From: an uncultured Bacteroides sp.
GTDB lineage: Bacteria; Bacteroidota; Bacteroidia; Bacteroidales; Bacteroidaceae
Assembly: GCA_902388495.1 (NCBI GenBank)
Contig: CABMPP010000006.1
Location: 62,001 to 126,000 of the forward strand
Direction: 5' to 3'
DNA length: 64,000 nt
In this document: positions 43,903-53,124 of the stretch, piece after piece
Layout: each line of letters starts with the position of its first letter
How positions within the stretch are numbered: the first letter of the stretch is position 1
Notes under the pieces: model-generated
The model's database searches: none
What the model was told of the DNA's origin: nothing
What the model saw: only the letters and a program-made list of their open reading frames with translations
Translations under genes and position numbers: made by a program

Positions 43903-44811
43903 ATGAAAGATAAGAAACTGGAAGCCAATCTCAGCATGATGGCATCGCGCGTCATGGCAGGACTGAATATGAATGGACTGAAATATCTGCTGCCTTTGTG
44001 GATGGGTGCGTTGACGGGTGTCACGGTGCGTTGCATCTTTGCCGCCGTGGCATTCTGGGCGACAGGCTGGTTTGTAAAAGAAGCACCCGCCACGAGGCGG
44101 CAACGCGTCGGGCTGTTCTGCCTGGGAGCCTTCGGGCTCTACGGATTCATGTTCTGCTATCTGCTGGGCATCAGCAAGACGACGCCCGTTTCCAGTGCCA
44201 TCTTCAACTCCATGCAGCCCATCTGGGTATTCCTTATTTCGGTCTTCTTCCTGCACGAGAAGGCAACATTGATGAAAATCATCGGCATCGCTTTGGGCTT
44301 TGGCGGTGCGTTGCTGTGCATCCTTACGCAAGGCAGCGACGACCTGGCGCATGACGCATTTACGGGGAACATGCTCTGTATGGTCAGCTCACTGGTTTTT
44401 GCCATTTACTTGATTGTGAGCAAGCGGTTGCTGGAAGAGGTTGAAGTCGTGACGATGATGAAGTATATCTTCGGCGGTGCGGCAGTCTCCGGGCTGGTGG
44501 TATCGTCCATCGTAGGCTGGGATGCGCCGATGTTTGCGGATGCCTGGCAAGGGGAGTGGCATTGGATGCCGTGGGCGGTGTTGGCGTTCGTTCTTATCTT
44601 TCCTACTTACCTCAGCTATTTCCTGGTGCCCATCGGACTGAAGTATCTCAAGACGACGGTGGTGGCGATGTACAGTTATCTGATATTGGTGGTGACGACG
44701 GTCGTCTCGCTCTCCTTGGGGCAGGACCGCTTCAGCTGGACGCAGGCTGTTGCTATCGCTATGATCTGCGTGAGCGTGTACTTTGTGGAGGTGGCGGAGA
44801 GGAAGAAGTAG
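43903..44811 (+). CDS. EamA-family DMT transporter
   Basis: 302 aa from MKDKKLEANLSMM. Ten transmembrane helices in two repeated halves: WMGALTGVTVRCIFAAVAFW, then GISKTTPVSSAIFNSMQPIWVFLIS in the first EamA repeat; LCMVSSLVFAIYLIVSKRLL and YLSYFLVPIGLKYLKTTVVAMYSYL in the second. Exports or imports a small metabolite; substrate not deducible. It converges with the thiamine operon. Confidence 0.88.
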   Translation: MKDKKLEANLSMMASRVMAGLNMNGLKYLLPLWMGALTGVTVRCIFAAVAFWATGWFVKEAPATRRQRVGLFCLGAFGLYGFMFCYLLGISKTTPVSSAIFNSMQPIWVFLISVFFLHEKATLMKIIGIALGFGGALLCILTQGSDDLAHDAFTGNMLCMVSSLVFAIYLIVSKRLLEEVEVVTMMKYIFGGAAVSGLVVSSIVGWDAPMFADAWQGEWHWMPWAVLAFVLIFPTYLSYFLVPIGLKYLKTTVVAMYSYLILVVTTVVSLSLGQDRFSWTQAVAIAMICVSVYFVEVAERKK

Positions 44812-44832
44812 ATACGCGGATGCGTATCTTAT

Positions 44833-45456
44833 TTAATAATTGATGAATATCAGATACTCCCCTTCTGCCTCAATCGTAAACTCCGTGCCCGTGCATTCGT
44901 TGAGCGTACCTTGCCACCAATTGGTGAAGTCGCTGAGAGGATAGGTCAAGCCGTGCCCGTGCAGGCCGTGGGCGGTGAAGTTGATGATGGAGACCTGCTG
45001 CCCGGGACGACAAGTAAAGGTGTGGGTACCCCGGCAGGGGATGAAAACACCATAATCTGTATAGGTGCGTACGTCTGCTCCGGCACGCATGTAGTCGATG
45101 AGCAGACTGATGTTGCCCAGCGTATGGTCTTCGCGCTTGCCCGTGGCTCCCACAATGGCGATATGGCGCTTGCCTTGCTCCAGCAGATAATTGACAGCTT
45201 TGGTCTGATCGTTCGTTTCCTGATCGCTGAGCCGATGTAGGATATGTCCGTACTTCGTCCGGTTCTCTTTACTGAGAGAGTCACCGTCACCGATAATCAC
45301 GTCGGGTACGTGTCCCCGGCGGATGTATTCGTCGGCGCCGCCGTCACAACAGACTACGTAAGGGGCATCTGTCAAGCATTGCAAAGGCAGAACCGCCGTC
45401 GGATAGTCCCCATTGGCGAGGACTACCGCTTCTATTTTTCCATTATTCTTTTCCAT
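44833..45456 (-). CDS. Thiamine pyrophosphokinase
   Basis: 207 aa from MEKNNGKIEAVVLANGDYPT. It transfers pyrophosphate from ATP to thiamine. Typical motifs: VVCCDGGADEYIRRG, PDVIIGDGDSL, DQETNDQTKAVNYLLEQG and the NFTAHGLHGHGLTYPLSDF substrate loop, GTLNECTG near the end. Third gene of a TPP-riboswitch operon, overlapping pnuC by 25 bp. Its job is to trap imported thiamine as TPP. Confidence 0.93.
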   Translation of the reverse strand: MEKNNGKIEAVVLANGDYPTAVLPLQCLTDAPYVVCCDGGADEYIRRGHVPDVIIGDGDSLSKENRTKYGHILHRLSDQETNDQTKAVNYLLEQGKRHIAIVGATGKREDHTLGNISLLIDYMRAGADVRTYTDYGVFIPCRGTHTFTCRPGQQVSIINFTAHGLHGHGLTYPLSDFTNWWQGTLNECTGTEFTIEAEGEYLIFINY

Positions 45457-46067
45457 TTGAAGTAGCCAAAGATAGCGATTATTGTGTAAAGGGCGTATAG
45501 TCCGGCAGTAAAATCGAGCCCTTTGTAGATGTACAGTCCGGCGCTGACGGCATCGACGGCAATCCATGCCCACCATTGTTCCACATATTTGCGGGCCAGC
45601 ATCCACATGCCGATGATGCTCAAGGCGGTGGTGAAGGAATCCAGCCAGGGGACGTTGCTGTCGGTGAAATTTATCAGTACCCAGGCGATGCCTGCAAGGG
45701 CAAGTATAAACACACCTGCAAGCGGCAGCAGATAGCGGTGCGGCACGCGAGTAATGGGGAGTTCATGCTCTTCCGCCTTCTGTCCTTTTGTTCTTCTGTC
45801 TTCTCCTTCTTGTATTGTCTTCTTCTGTCGTAGCAACTTCCGGCGCACGAAACTTCCATACTTCCACATTATCCAACCATAGACGGCAGCACCCAGGTAG
45901 TAGATGTTGATGCCAAAGTCGGCATACAGCCCTGCATCGTAGTAAACAAAGATGTAGACGGCCGGCATGATGATGCCCGCTATCCACAGATAGATGCTGG
46001 CCCGGTATTCCAACCAGAGGTAGAGGAGCCCGACGAGCGTGCCGATGATTTCAAGAGTTTGTTCCAT
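45432..46067 (-). CDS. PnuC-family transporter, probable thiamine transporter PnuT
   Basis: 211 aa, about seven transmembrane helices. PnuC-family patterns: YLWLEYRASIYLWIAGI, ADFGINIYYLGAAVYGWIMWKYG, TALSIIGMWMLARKYVEQWWAWIAVDAVSAGLYIYKG. Family members move nicotinamide riboside or, when linked to thiamine genes, thiamine. Being between a TPP-controlled TonB receptor and a thiamine pyrophosphokinase, thiamine is the likely substrate. Its start codon directly follows the receptor's TAA. Confidence 0.9.
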   Translation of the reverse strand: MEQTLEIIGTLVGLLYLWLEYRASIYLWIAGIIMPAVYIFVYYDAGLYADFGINIYYLGAAVYGWIMWKYGSFVRRKLLRQKKTIQEGEDRRTKGQKAEEHELPITRVPHRYLLPLAGVFILALAGIAWVLINFTDSNVPWLDSFTTALSIIGMWMLARKYVEQWWAWIAVDAVSAGLYIYKGLDFTAGLYALYTIIAIFGYFKWKRIMEK

Positions 46068-48305
46068 TTAGAAGCTGATTGCTATATGTCCTAATACATT
46101 TGTTCCTGCCTGTGCAGCATAACCGGCATCATTATAGCGTACCTTTTCGCCGTTTTCTATCTCATAATAGCTGCCCGCATATCCATTATTCTCATACTCC
46201 TCATTGAATAAGTTGTAGATGGTGCAACCCACGGTGACAGACTTCAGTTTGGGCAGCTTGAATGTATACGACAGGTTCAGATTACTAACGAAATAAGCAT
46301 CCAGCGTACACTCCTCCTGCCGGGCATTGCTCATATACTGCTTGCTGATGTACTGCGATTGCAACGCCGCCTCGAATCCTCTGAACGTATATCCGAAACG
46401 GTTGTTCAGGATAAAATCAGGCGAAAAAGCAATAGGCGTATCATCGTGCTTGATAACCCAGGCTTCAGTACCCACTGTTCCGTCTTCGAATAGCGTCTCG
46501 GTGAAATCCTGTACCCGGTTCTTGCTCAGCGTAGCATTGATATCCCACTGGAAACCACAAGGCAACTTGATGCCTGCCATCAACTCGATTCCCATGCGGT
46601 AGCTGTCCGGCACATTGTTGGCCATCGGTTCACCGATTTCGTTCAGTTCGCCCGTCAGTACCAACTGGTCTTTGTAGTCCATATAATAAAGATTAGCACC
46701 TGCGCTCAGCCACGAGTTAGCATAAGTATAACCCAGTTCGTAGTCGAAGAGGCGTTCGGCTTTGGGATGGTTCGTAAAATAGCCGTCGGTATAGTTATTC
46801 CGCGTCGGTTCTTTATGCGCCACGCTGAACGAACCGTACAAACGATTGTTGCGGTCTATCTGCCAGGAAAGCCCTGCTTTGGGGTTGAAGAAGTCGAAGT
46901 TCTCATCGATGGCCAGCTTCTGCATACCGGGAGTGGTGGCAGTCCAGTCGTACTTGTCATTCGAGCCGTTGATCTTATAATCGATGTGGCGGTATTGCAA
47001 ATCGAGGTAGGCGCTGAGGCTGCCGAACAGTTCGTAATTCGCTTTCAGGTAGATATTCCCGTCGTTCTTCGTGGCATTGTTTTGGTAATAGTCATGGTCT
47101 GGGTCCAGTGTTCCGATGTAGTTCTGTACCCAAAGCACCTTGCCGAAGTGGTCGCCGTCGTACCGGTTCAATCCGCCGCCCAGTGAAGCATTCAGCCGGT
47201 CGCCTTTGTAACTCACGGAGAAGATGCCACCACCAAACCAGTTGTCCATCGCCTTTTTGCGGATAAGATCACTTTTCTCTACCAGACTGCCGTTGTGCTC
47301 GAAGGGCGCCATTCCGTATTCCACCAGTGAGCGTCCGCCTTTATACTCCTGATAATAGCCGTCGCCTTTGGTGTAGTGTAAGCCGATGTTCAGGTTCCAT
47401 TGCGAAGTGAAATTATGGTTTAGCAACAGTTGGTAGTTTTTCTGTGTATAGTTATCGGTCTGGTCATCGTAGAAGTGCGGCGTGCCATCATCGGTGGTGT
47501 ACATAAATCCGCAAGAGTTATATCGCCGTCCGTACAGTTCCATCTCCTCCTTGCTTGCATAGTTCCAGGCGTGGTAAGTCCGTTCCTTGCCGGCAAAGGT
47601 GATCAGCTTGATGGAAGTGTTGTCATCATAATATCCGCCTTGCAGATAGTACGAATTCAGCCCTACCGATGCCCGGTCTATATAACCGTCCGTACTGATA
47701 TTCGAGAGCCTTGCATCGAACGACCAATGTTCGTCTATCAGCCCCGTACCTACCTTTACCGTTTCTTTGTGTGTATTGAAAGAACCGTACGAGCCATTGA
47801 ATTCGGCATACGGTTTCATTGAGAAATCTCCCGTCTGCATGTTGATGCTTGCCCCGAAAGCGCCTGCACCATTCGTCGATGTACCTGCGCCGCGCTGTAT
47901 CTGCATATCCTTTACGGACGAGGCAAAGTCAGGCAGATTTACCCAAAACACGGTGTGACTCTCGGCGTCATTGATAGGAACACCATTGGCTGTGACGTTG
48001 ATGCGCGTACCGTCCGTTCCGCGCACTCGCAGGGTGGTGTAGCCTACGCCGGCACCGGCATCACTTGTGGTGATGGCGCTGGGCGTCATGCTCAGCAGAT
48101 AAGGCAGGTCCTGCCCGAAATTCTGTTTTTTCAGTTGTTCTTTGCTTACGTTGGTAAATGCTACCGGCGTGTTTGCGGTAGCACGTGTGGATATCACTTC
48201 TACTTCTTGCAGGTTTATCACCCGCAGACTGTCCTTTTCGTGCGTCTGCGCATAGACGCCCAGTGCTGCCGCCAGCAGGCAGACTGCTATTGCATGTCTC
48301 TTCAT
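46068..48305 (-). CDS. TonB-dependent receptor, probable thiamine importer
   Basis: 745 aa from the Met of MKRHAIAVCLLAAALGVYA (signal peptide); an in-frame ATG five codons upstream is possible but has no better context. TonB box region (VINLQEVEVISTRATANTP), plug (PYLLSMTPSAITTSDAGAG; TLRVRGTDGTRINVTANGVP) and a 22-strand-type barrel ending in a C-terminal aromatic residue (HIAISF). Preceded by a TPP riboswitch and followed by pnuC and thiamine pyrophosphokinase, so its ligand is very likely thiamine or a precursor. Confidence 0.92.
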   Translation of the reverse strand: MKRHAIAVCLLAAALGVYAQTHEKDSLRVINLQEVEVISTRATANTPVAFTNVSKEQLKKQNFGQDLPYLLSMTPSAITTSDAGAGVGYTTLRVRGTDGTRINVTANGVPINDAESHTVFWVNLPDFASSVKDMQIQRGAGTSTNGAGAFGASINMQTGDFSMKPYAEFNGSYGSFNTHKETVKVGTGLIDEHWSFDARLSNISTDGYIDRASVGLNSYYLQGGYYDDNTSIKLITFAGKERTYHAWNYASKEEMELYGRRYNSCGFMYTTDDGTPHFYDDQTDNYTQKNYQLLLNHNFTSQWNLNIGLHYTKGDGYYQEYKGGRSLVEYGMAPFEHNGSLVEKSDLIRKKAMDNWFGGGIFSVSYKGDRLNASLGGGLNRYDGDHFGKVLWVQNYIGTLDPDHDYYQNNATKNDGNIYLKANYELFGSLSAYLDLQYRHIDYKINGSNDKYDWTATTPGMQKLAIDENFDFFNPKAGLSWQIDRNNRLYGSFSVAHKEPTRNNYTDGYFTNHPKAERLFDYELGYTYANSWLSAGANLYYMDYKDQLVLTGELNEIGEPMANNVPDSYRMGIELMAGIKLPCGFQWDINATLSKNRVQDFTETLFEDGTVGTEAWVIKHDDTPIAFSPDFILNNRFGYTFRGFEAALQSQYISKQYMSNARQEECTLDAYFVSNLNLSYTFKLPKLKSVTVGCTIYNLFNEEYENNGYAGSYYEIENGEKVRYNDAGYAAQAGTNVLGHIAISF

Positions 48306-48357
48306 TCGCAATAATTCCATTTAGATTAATACAGAAAAGGGGGGACTTTTCTTCTTT

Positions 48358-48430
48358 TCCCTACGTCGGCACTACCCGAATCAGGTCAATGGGTATGATC
48401 TCAGCCCGTCATATTAGGGCACCCCTTAGT
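48358..48430 (-). ncRNA. TPP riboswitch
   Basis: On the minus strand the THI-box elements are in order: GGGGTGCCC, CTGAGATCATACCC and ACCTGATTCGGGTAGTGCC, then GTAGGGA. The CTGAGA and ACCTGAT motifs bind thiamine pyrophosphate. It lies about 50 bp before the receptor start and represses the operon when TPP is plentiful, by translation or transcription control (not decided here). Confidence 0.95.
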
Positions 48431-48504
48431 TGAAATCAGCGGCAAAAGTAGAGCTTTCTGTTGAAAGAGGCAAACGAAGTGAACGAAAATCAAGAGTAAT
48501 TTGT

Positions 48505-48512
48505 TAATTTTG
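48505..48512 (+). promoter_or_regulatory. -7 box before mscS
   Basis: TAATTTTG fits TAnnTTTG, 31 bp before the start codon. No clear -33 box. Confidence 0.45.
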
Positions 48513-48543
48513 CAGTCAACTAATTTAAAAAACGAATTACATT

Positions 48544-49413
48544 ATGCTATCACCTCTATTACTGGCAGCCCTTGCTGCCCAAACAGCCGAAGACGGCTTC
48601 AGTAAAGTGCAAATCCTTATCCAGCAACTGATAGACTGGGGGGTAAGTGCCGGTGGACGACTCATCGGAGCCATTATCATATTTGTGGTCGGACGGTTCT
48701 TGATATCTCTTATCAGGAAGCTCTTATCCCGCGTCCTGGCAAAGAGACACATCGATGCCGGTGTCCAGACCTTTGTTAAGAGCCTGGTCAATATTACGCT
48801 GACCATCTTATTGATTATTGCCGTTATCGGCAAGCTGGGAGTGGAAACGACTTCATTTGCCGCTTTGTTGGCATCTGCCGGTGTTGCCATCGGTATGGCG
48901 TTGTCCGGAAACTTGCAGAACTTCGCGGGTGGACTTATCGTATTGCTCTTCCGTCCCTTTAAAGTAGGCGACTGGATTGAAGGGCAGGGAGTGTCCGGTA
49001 CGGTACGCGAGATTCAAATCTTCCATACCATTCTTACTACTGCCGACAACAAAGTGATTTACGTCCCTAATGGTGCTTTGAGCAGTGGTACGGTGACTAA
49101 TTACAGCCGTGAAGATACCCGCCGCGTAGATTGGGTGATCGGTGTGGAATATGGCGAGAATTATGATAAAGTAGAGAGTACTGTGCGTCGTATCATTGCC
49201 GACGATAGTCGCATTCTGAATACCCCGGAGCCTTTTGTAGCTCTCCATGCCTTGGATGCCAGCAGTGTGAATGTGGTGATTCGCGTATGGGTGAAGAGCG
49301 GAGATTACTGGGGCGTTTATTTCGATATGAACAAGAATATTTACTCCGTATTCAATAAGGAAGGAATAGGCTTCCCCTTCCCGCAGTTGACGGTACATCA
49401 GGCGAAAGACTGA
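48544..49413 (+). CDS. mscS: Small-conductance mechanosensitive channel
   Basis: 289 aa. Three membrane helices (~25-60, ~75-100, ~105-130); the pore helix reads SFAALLASAGVAIGMALSGNLQNFAGGLIVLLFRPFKVGDWI, with the Gly/Ala pattern and the conserved PFKVGDWIE turn. A C-terminal soluble vestibule (VPNGALSSGTVTNYSRE) follows. It opens under hypo-osmotic shock. Bounded by a strong bidirectional terminator. Confidence 0.95.
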   Translation: MLSPLLLAALAAQTAEDGFSKVQILIQQLIDWGVSAGGRLIGAIIIFVVGRFLISLIRKLLSRVLAKRHIDAGVQTFVKSLVNITLTILLIIAVIGKLGVETTSFAALLASAGVAIGMALSGNLQNFAGGLIVLLFRPFKVGDWIEGQGVSGTVREIQIFHTILTTADNKVIYVPNGALSSGTVTNYSREDTRRVDWVIGVEYGENYDKVESTVRRIIADDSRILNTPEPFVALHALDASSVNVVIRVWVKSGDYWGVYFDMNKNIYSVFNKEGIGFPFPQLTVHQAKD

Positions 49414-49418
49414 TAAAT

Positions 49419-49459
49419 AATAAATTAGCGGGCAACCTTAGGCTGCCCGCTAATTTATT
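49419..49459. terminator. Bidirectional terminator between mscS and the next gene
   Basis: 16-bp perfect stem (49419-49434 with 49444-49459), 9-nt loop. A-rich upstream and T-rich downstream in both directions. It starts 6 bp after the mscS stop and ends near the stop of the convergent small gene. Confidence 0.9.
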
Positions 49460-49461
49460 AT

Positions 49462-49710
49462 TTATGATTCGTAAACTCCCACTTCCTCTTCTATCTCTTC
49501 GCAAACATCTTGCTTCAGATTCAGCAGGCGATTGATTTCCCTTCGTTTCTCCAAGTCCGTGAAGTAGCTTTCTACTACCGCATAAAGATCGAACCCGGTT
49601 GTGGAACCTGCTGCCAGATCGAGTGACTCTACCATTTTCTCTACTGCCTGATGAATGCGTTTCTTGCTAATGAAATGCAACTCATTACTATGAATTAAAC
49701 TCTTTTCCAT
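49462..49710 (-). CDS. Small conserved Bacteroides protein of unknown function
   Basis: 82 aa from MEKSLIHSNELHFISKK. Helical and acidic, with many Glu/Asp near the end (EEIEEEVGVYES). A longer start at 49746 is possible. No recognised domain. It converges with mscS at a shared terminator. Confidence 0.55.
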   Translation of the reverse strand: MEKSLIHSNELHFISKKRIHQAVEKMVESLDLAAGSTTGFDLYAVVESYFTDLEKRREINRLLNLKQDVCEEIEEEVGVYES

Positions 49711-49826
49711 AATACTTGCTGTTTTGGTTATTTGTAGATATAACATTCCATCGAGCAGGTTAGTTCAAACAGAGTAGGAGGATGCCGGGATTCACGGCAT
49801 GTTTTACAGCATTACATTTAGCCTTC

Positions 49827-50234
49827 TTAGATAGATTTGTGTACGAACTGTCCGTCAATCCAGATAGTAGCATGTTTCCCCTGGAACTTCAGCAGAACAT
49901 AATTTGGATCCGTAGGGCCTTCGGTAAAGTGTTCGATGAACCAATCTTGCCACATCTCCTTCTTGGTGGCTTCGTCTTCAATCACCTCCACCTCTCCTGT
50001 AAGTGCAACGCTGTTGCCGTTTTCCTGAAAGCACAAGCCGGCTTTCGGGTTTGCGATGAAATCTTTCGTCTTCAAAGAATCTTTCCCGGTGGACATCCAT
50101 ACGGTTGAGGCCCCTTCCGACTTAATCTTGCTCATGGGCACGGGGCGGGGATAGCCCTCTTTGTTGATGGAGGTGATTATTACTACTTCGCACCTTTCCA
50201 GGATTTCTGTTGCTTTTTCAATAAGTGTTGCCAT
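49827..50234 (-). CDS. Pyridoxamine 5'-phosphate oxidase-like flavin-binding protein
   Basis: 135 aa split-barrel protein. Motifs fit the general PPOX family (VVIITSINKEGYPRPVPMSK; VWMSTGKDSLKTKDFIANPK; NGNSVALTGEVEVI). It probably binds FMN or F420-like flavin; the true PdxH enzyme is longer, so the substrate is unknown. Monocistronic. Confidence 0.85.
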   Translation of the reverse strand: MATLIEKATEILERCEVVIITSINKEGYPRPVPMSKIKSEGASTVWMSTGKDSLKTKDFIANPKAGLCFQENGNSVALTGEVEVIEDEATKKEMWQDWFIEHFTEGPTDPNYVLLKFQGKHATIWIDGQFVHKSI

Positions 50235-50322
50235 TATTACTATAGTTTATATATTCGTGGTAAATATAAGAATAATCTTTTAGGGGAACCAAGATGATTT
50301 TAACTATTTCATTCTTTAAATA

Positions 50323-50355
50323 AAGAAGCAACCTCCAAATTGAAGATTGCTTCTT
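50323..50355 (-). terminator. Terminator downstream of the YbjQ-family gene
   Basis: AAGAAGCAA (50323-50331) pairs with TTGCTTCTT (50347-50355), with extra partial pairing inside, and T-rich flanks. Confidence 0.6.
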
Positions 50356-50378
50356 ACTAAATAGTAAACCGATGATAC

Positions 50379-50699
50379 TTACTCTATAGTTACCGCCGTA
50401 CCGCAGGCAGTCACCATCAGCATACTGCCGCTTCCTCCTACTGTTTCGTAGTCAAGGTCAACGCCAATTACTGCATTGGCTCCCAGCATCAGAGCTTGTT
50501 CCTGCATCTCGCGCAATGCTGTATCTTTGGCTTCGCGAAGCACTTCTTCGTAGGAGCCGCTTCGTCCGCCTACTACATCACGGATGCTGGCGAAGAAATC
50601 ACGAAACACGTTGGCACCGATAATTGTTTCACCGGAAACAATGCCATAATAACGGGTGATACGTCCACCCTCAATAGTCGGGGTTGTTGTTACTAACAT
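50379..50699 (-). CDS. YbjQ / UPF0145 family protein
   Basis: 106 aa, full length for the family. Pattern [21 protein letters not shown]…[24 protein letters not shown]…[15 protein letters not shown], a pentameric heavy-metal-binding-like fold. Function unproven. Confidence 0.93.
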   Translation of the reverse strand: MLVTTTPTIEGGRITRYYGIVSGETIIGANVFRDFFASIRDVVGGRSGSYEEVLREAKDTALREMQEQALMLGANAVIGVDLDYETVGGSGSMLMVTACGTAVTIE

Positions 50700-50900
50700 A
50701 ATCTTATTTCTCGTTTTAAAGTTATTTGCATACTATTAGACGCAGGGAGAGGGCGAAAAGTTGCAATCTTAAAAATATATCTTATAACTGATATTACTAT
50801 ACTTTGACCGTTTCTATTTCTGTTCCTCTTTTGTTCTATTTCTCTTATCTATCTTACCTTCTCCCTATTTCCTTCTTGTCTATAGAGTGGGAAGATACAA

Positions 50901-50955
50901 GAACCAGGTAAGACTCGGGTAGGAACCGGGTAGGAAGGAGGTAGGAGTCGGGGCT
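50901..50955. repeat. 11-bp-period intergenic array
   Basis: Five 11-bp units from 50901, 50912, 50923, 50934 and 50945, consensus GAACCGGGTAG. The period is half of the 22 bp seen in the other arrays. Confidence 0.8.
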
Positions 50956-51062
50956 AATTGTTCTTTTTGTCGTTTTGGAGGAGGTGAACAATCTATTTTT
51001 GGTGTGTTGGGGAGCGGAAATCTTTTTGAAATATTAACCATGTATTTCCTCGTATCAAAAAG

Positions 51063-51137
51063 GGCTACACCATTTGCCCAAAAGGGTGTAGCCATAATCA
51101 CCAAAGGGTGTAGCCATCCGGGGCAAAGGGTGTAGCC
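51063..51137. repeat. 22-bp-period intergenic array with one inverted unit
   Basis: AAAGGGTGTAGCC at 51081, 51103 and 51125 (22-bp period). An inverted copy, GGCTACACC, lies at 51063-51071. Confidence 0.85.
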
Positions 51138-51162
51138 TTTTTTGAGAAGCGTTTTAGGTACC

Positions 51163-51687
51163 TTAGAATAGAATACCGAATCTCACTGAAAGGGTGTTGT
51201 GAGTAAGCTTTTCCTTGAACTCTGCTATATAATAATCATTCTTGTATTTTTTCAATCGTTCCAGTTTCTGCATCTCGTATCCCAATCCTAATAATAGCTT
51301 GATATTGCCATGAATTGCGTATTGCACGCCTATTGAAGGGGTCAAGAGGAATCCTCCATTAGCCTCCTTAGTAGGAGCAAAAGCATATCCTGCACCACAT
51401 AGCAGGTAGGGAACGAATTTCCTCGGAGCAGTGAGCAGAAACTTTGCATCTACAAAGGCCGGAATCAAAGCTTCTTCGTAGACTAAAAGTCCGGTTCCTG
51501 CACCGATAGCGAAGCGTTCTGTCAGTTTGTGATGTACCGATATCTGCCACGAGAAAGGGGTAGAAGAGGGTTCACTCATCGGAATACCGGTCCCGATGGT
51601 GGTGGTATAGGTGATAGGGTTCTTATTCTGTCCTTTTATTGCTACTGCAACCAAGGCAAACATTGATAGAAAGATAAATTTCTTCAT
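51163..51687 (-). CDS. Small outer-membrane beta-barrel protein
   Basis: 174 aa with signal peptide (KFIFLSMFALVAVAIKG) and an 8-strand-type porin-like barrel (ITYTTTIGTGIPMS; FAIGAGTGLLVYEEALIPAFVDAKF; LLLGLGYEMQKLERLK), ending on an aromatic (RFGILF). Partner of the DUF2271-like gene with which it overlaps by 4 bp. Function unknown. Confidence 0.8.
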   Translation of the reverse strand: MKKFIFLSMFALVAVAIKGQNKNPITYTTTIGTGIPMSEPSSTPFSWQISVHHKLTERFAIGAGTGLLVYEEALIPAFVDAKFLLTAPRKFVPYLLCGAGYAFAPTKEANGGFLLTPSIGVQYAIHGNIKLLLGLGYEMQKLERLKKYKNDYYIAEFKEKLTHNTLSVRFGILF

Positions 51688-52406
51688 TGTATATAGATCG
51701 TTATATGTTTTACAATATGGAGAGCCGTTGTCAATGTGGAAGTATCAGCTTCTATATCGCCGGAACTTCCATCGGGACTGCTGTGTCCTGCCAGAACGGC
51801 TTCGAAAAACTTCTTGCCAGACAGTAAGTCTACATCTGCGGAATAGACAACGGCGGGCTGCCCACTACCTTCTTTCCCGCCGGAATAGTTGGGAGTACCT
51901 TTTGTGGCAGATTTGGGATAATGGTCGTTGAAGTCAGTAGAATGGTTGATTTCAATCTTGACTCTGAACTGTCTCAATTTGTCAGTCAGATGCAGCCTTA
52001 CGTCGAAGTTGCCGCGGGGAGTTGCTCCTGATATACCATCTGTCAGCGGATGGTCTTTGGTGGGCAGATAGAGTCCGTCTTCGTATTGTACTCCGCGCGA
52101 GTAACACCAATGTGGCAGAGCCTCTTTCCGGCGGTTGCCTCCTGCGCTTTGCCACGATTGGGTTGCTATCTTGTGGCTGGCATAGATAGTAAATAAGTAT
52201 TTGCCTTGCATATCTTCTACCCAAATGGCTATTTGCGGAGGGTTCTTCTTCTTGATTCCCAGGAATAACGGGAAATCGTGCAACCATTCTTCACCTTGTT
52301 CAATACACACTTTTAGATCTCCGCTTTCGTACTTTATCAGTTCCTCTTGGCAGGCACAAAAGGACAAGAGTGATAAATAAATCCATACCATAATCATTTT
52401 CTTCAT
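51684..52406 (-). CDS. DUF2271-like lipoprotein
   Basis: 240 aa from MKKMIMVWIYLSLLSFCAC (lipobox FCAC). Secreted DUF2271-type protein: QIAIWVEDMQGKYLFTIYAS, TQSWQSAGGNRRKEALPHW, TKDHPLTDGISGATPRGNF. Some homologues are predicted to be redox or flavin-linked periplasmic proteins, but the role is not established. It lies downstream of a TetR gene and of an operator-like copy (52443-52460). Confidence 0.75.
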   Translation of the reverse strand: MKKMIMVWIYLSLLSFCACQEELIKYESGDLKVCIEQGEEWLHDFPLFLGIKKKNPPQIAIWVEDMQGKYLFTIYASHKIATQSWQSAGGNRRKEALPHWCYSRGVQYEDGLYLPTKDHPLTDGISGATPRGNFDVRLHLTDKLRQFRVKIEINHSTDFNDHYPKSATKGTPNYSGGKEGSGQPAVVYSADVDLLSGKKFFEAVLAGHSSPDGSSGDIEADTSTLTTALHIVKHITIYIQ

Positions 52407-52442
52407 CTTAATATATTTATTTGTTAGTATATCCATTATTAT

Positions 52443-52460
52443 TGTTACCGGGTGGGAACA
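52443..52460. promoter_or_regulatory. TetR operator-like copy before the DUF2271 gene
   Basis: TGTTACCGGGTGGGAACA matches the two copies at 53125-53166 (TGTTAC at one end, AACA at the other, GG before the last five or six). It lies 37 bp upstream of the DUF2271 start. Confidence 0.65.
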
Positions 52461-52506
52461 TCGCGTGCACAAGTCATCCTGTTGCCATAAATGAGTTTTG
52501 ATGATA

Positions 52507-53115
52507 CTATGCCGGGAAGGCTTTATCGATGAGGTGGTCTATTCCACAGATTATTTGTTCCCAACCCGAATTGTCGTTCAGAGGAATGCCATTGTAGACG
52601 GGGCAGAAGTCCTCCAGCATCACGAGATAGGTGATGGAGGCTGTTACAATGGATGCCATTGCAGCAAGTTCTTTTTGCGGATAACCGGTGAGGTCGCTAA
52701 CTTTTTCTATGAGTTGAAGACCAGCATTCTCCCGCTGCTGCCTTAGCTTTACGATCATTTCATTGTCCGAAGAGAGCTCCCACCTGTAAAGCCTTCTTAG
52801 GGTAGGGTTGCTGCGTAGCTGTTCTATTTGCTCCCGGAACATCTTTCTTAGAAAGGCGGGCAGTTGGCTGCGATCAGGAATTTCCTGGGGGAGGTTAATC
52901 CAGAAGTCATGTTGACGTATATATGCCGCCATCAATCCTTCTACAGAACCGAAATAGCGATATACCAATATCTTGGAAACACCGGACTGTGCAGCAACAG
53001 CATTGATGCCTATCTTCTCAAAACCATTATCGTTTATCATCTGTCCGATGGTGCCTAATAAACGCTTTTCGGTTGCCTCTCTGTCTCTTTCGGTGGTGAT
53101 GCTTTTTGCCTTCAT
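52507..53115 (-). CDS. TetR-family transcriptional repressor
   Basis: 202 aa from MKAKSITTERDREATEKRLL. N-terminal HTH FEKIGINAVAAQSGVSKILV followed by YRYFGSVEGLMAAYIR; C-terminal ligand-binding helical domain. Two TGTTAC-N6-GRAACA-type copies sit astride its own -7 box, so it is probably self-repressed, and a third copy precedes the DUF2271/OMP genes. Ligand unknown. Confidence 0.9.
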   Translation of the reverse strand: MKAKSITTERDREATEKRLLGTIGQMINDNGFEKIGINAVAAQSGVSKILVYRYFGSVEGLMAAYIRQHDFWINLPQEIPDRSQLPAFLRKMFREQIEQLRSNPTLRRLYRWELSSDNEMIVKLRQQRENAGLQLIEKVSDLTGYPQKELAAMASIVTASITYLVMLEDFCPVYNGIPLNDNSGWEQIICGIDHLIDKAFPA

Positions 53116-53124
53116 ATTGTTTAA

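Larger units (their letters stand above)
50700..51162. other. Intergenic region with two periodic arrays
   Basis: 463 bp between the YbjQ-family gene and the outer-membrane protein gene. It holds the 11-bp array (50901-50955) and the 22-bp array (51063-51137); the rest is AT-rich. No gene seen. Confidence 0.6.

Noticed and set aside
43834..44352. Long N-terminal extension of the small antitoxin
   Set aside because: It is antisense to the EamA transporter gene and lacks plausible protein composition.
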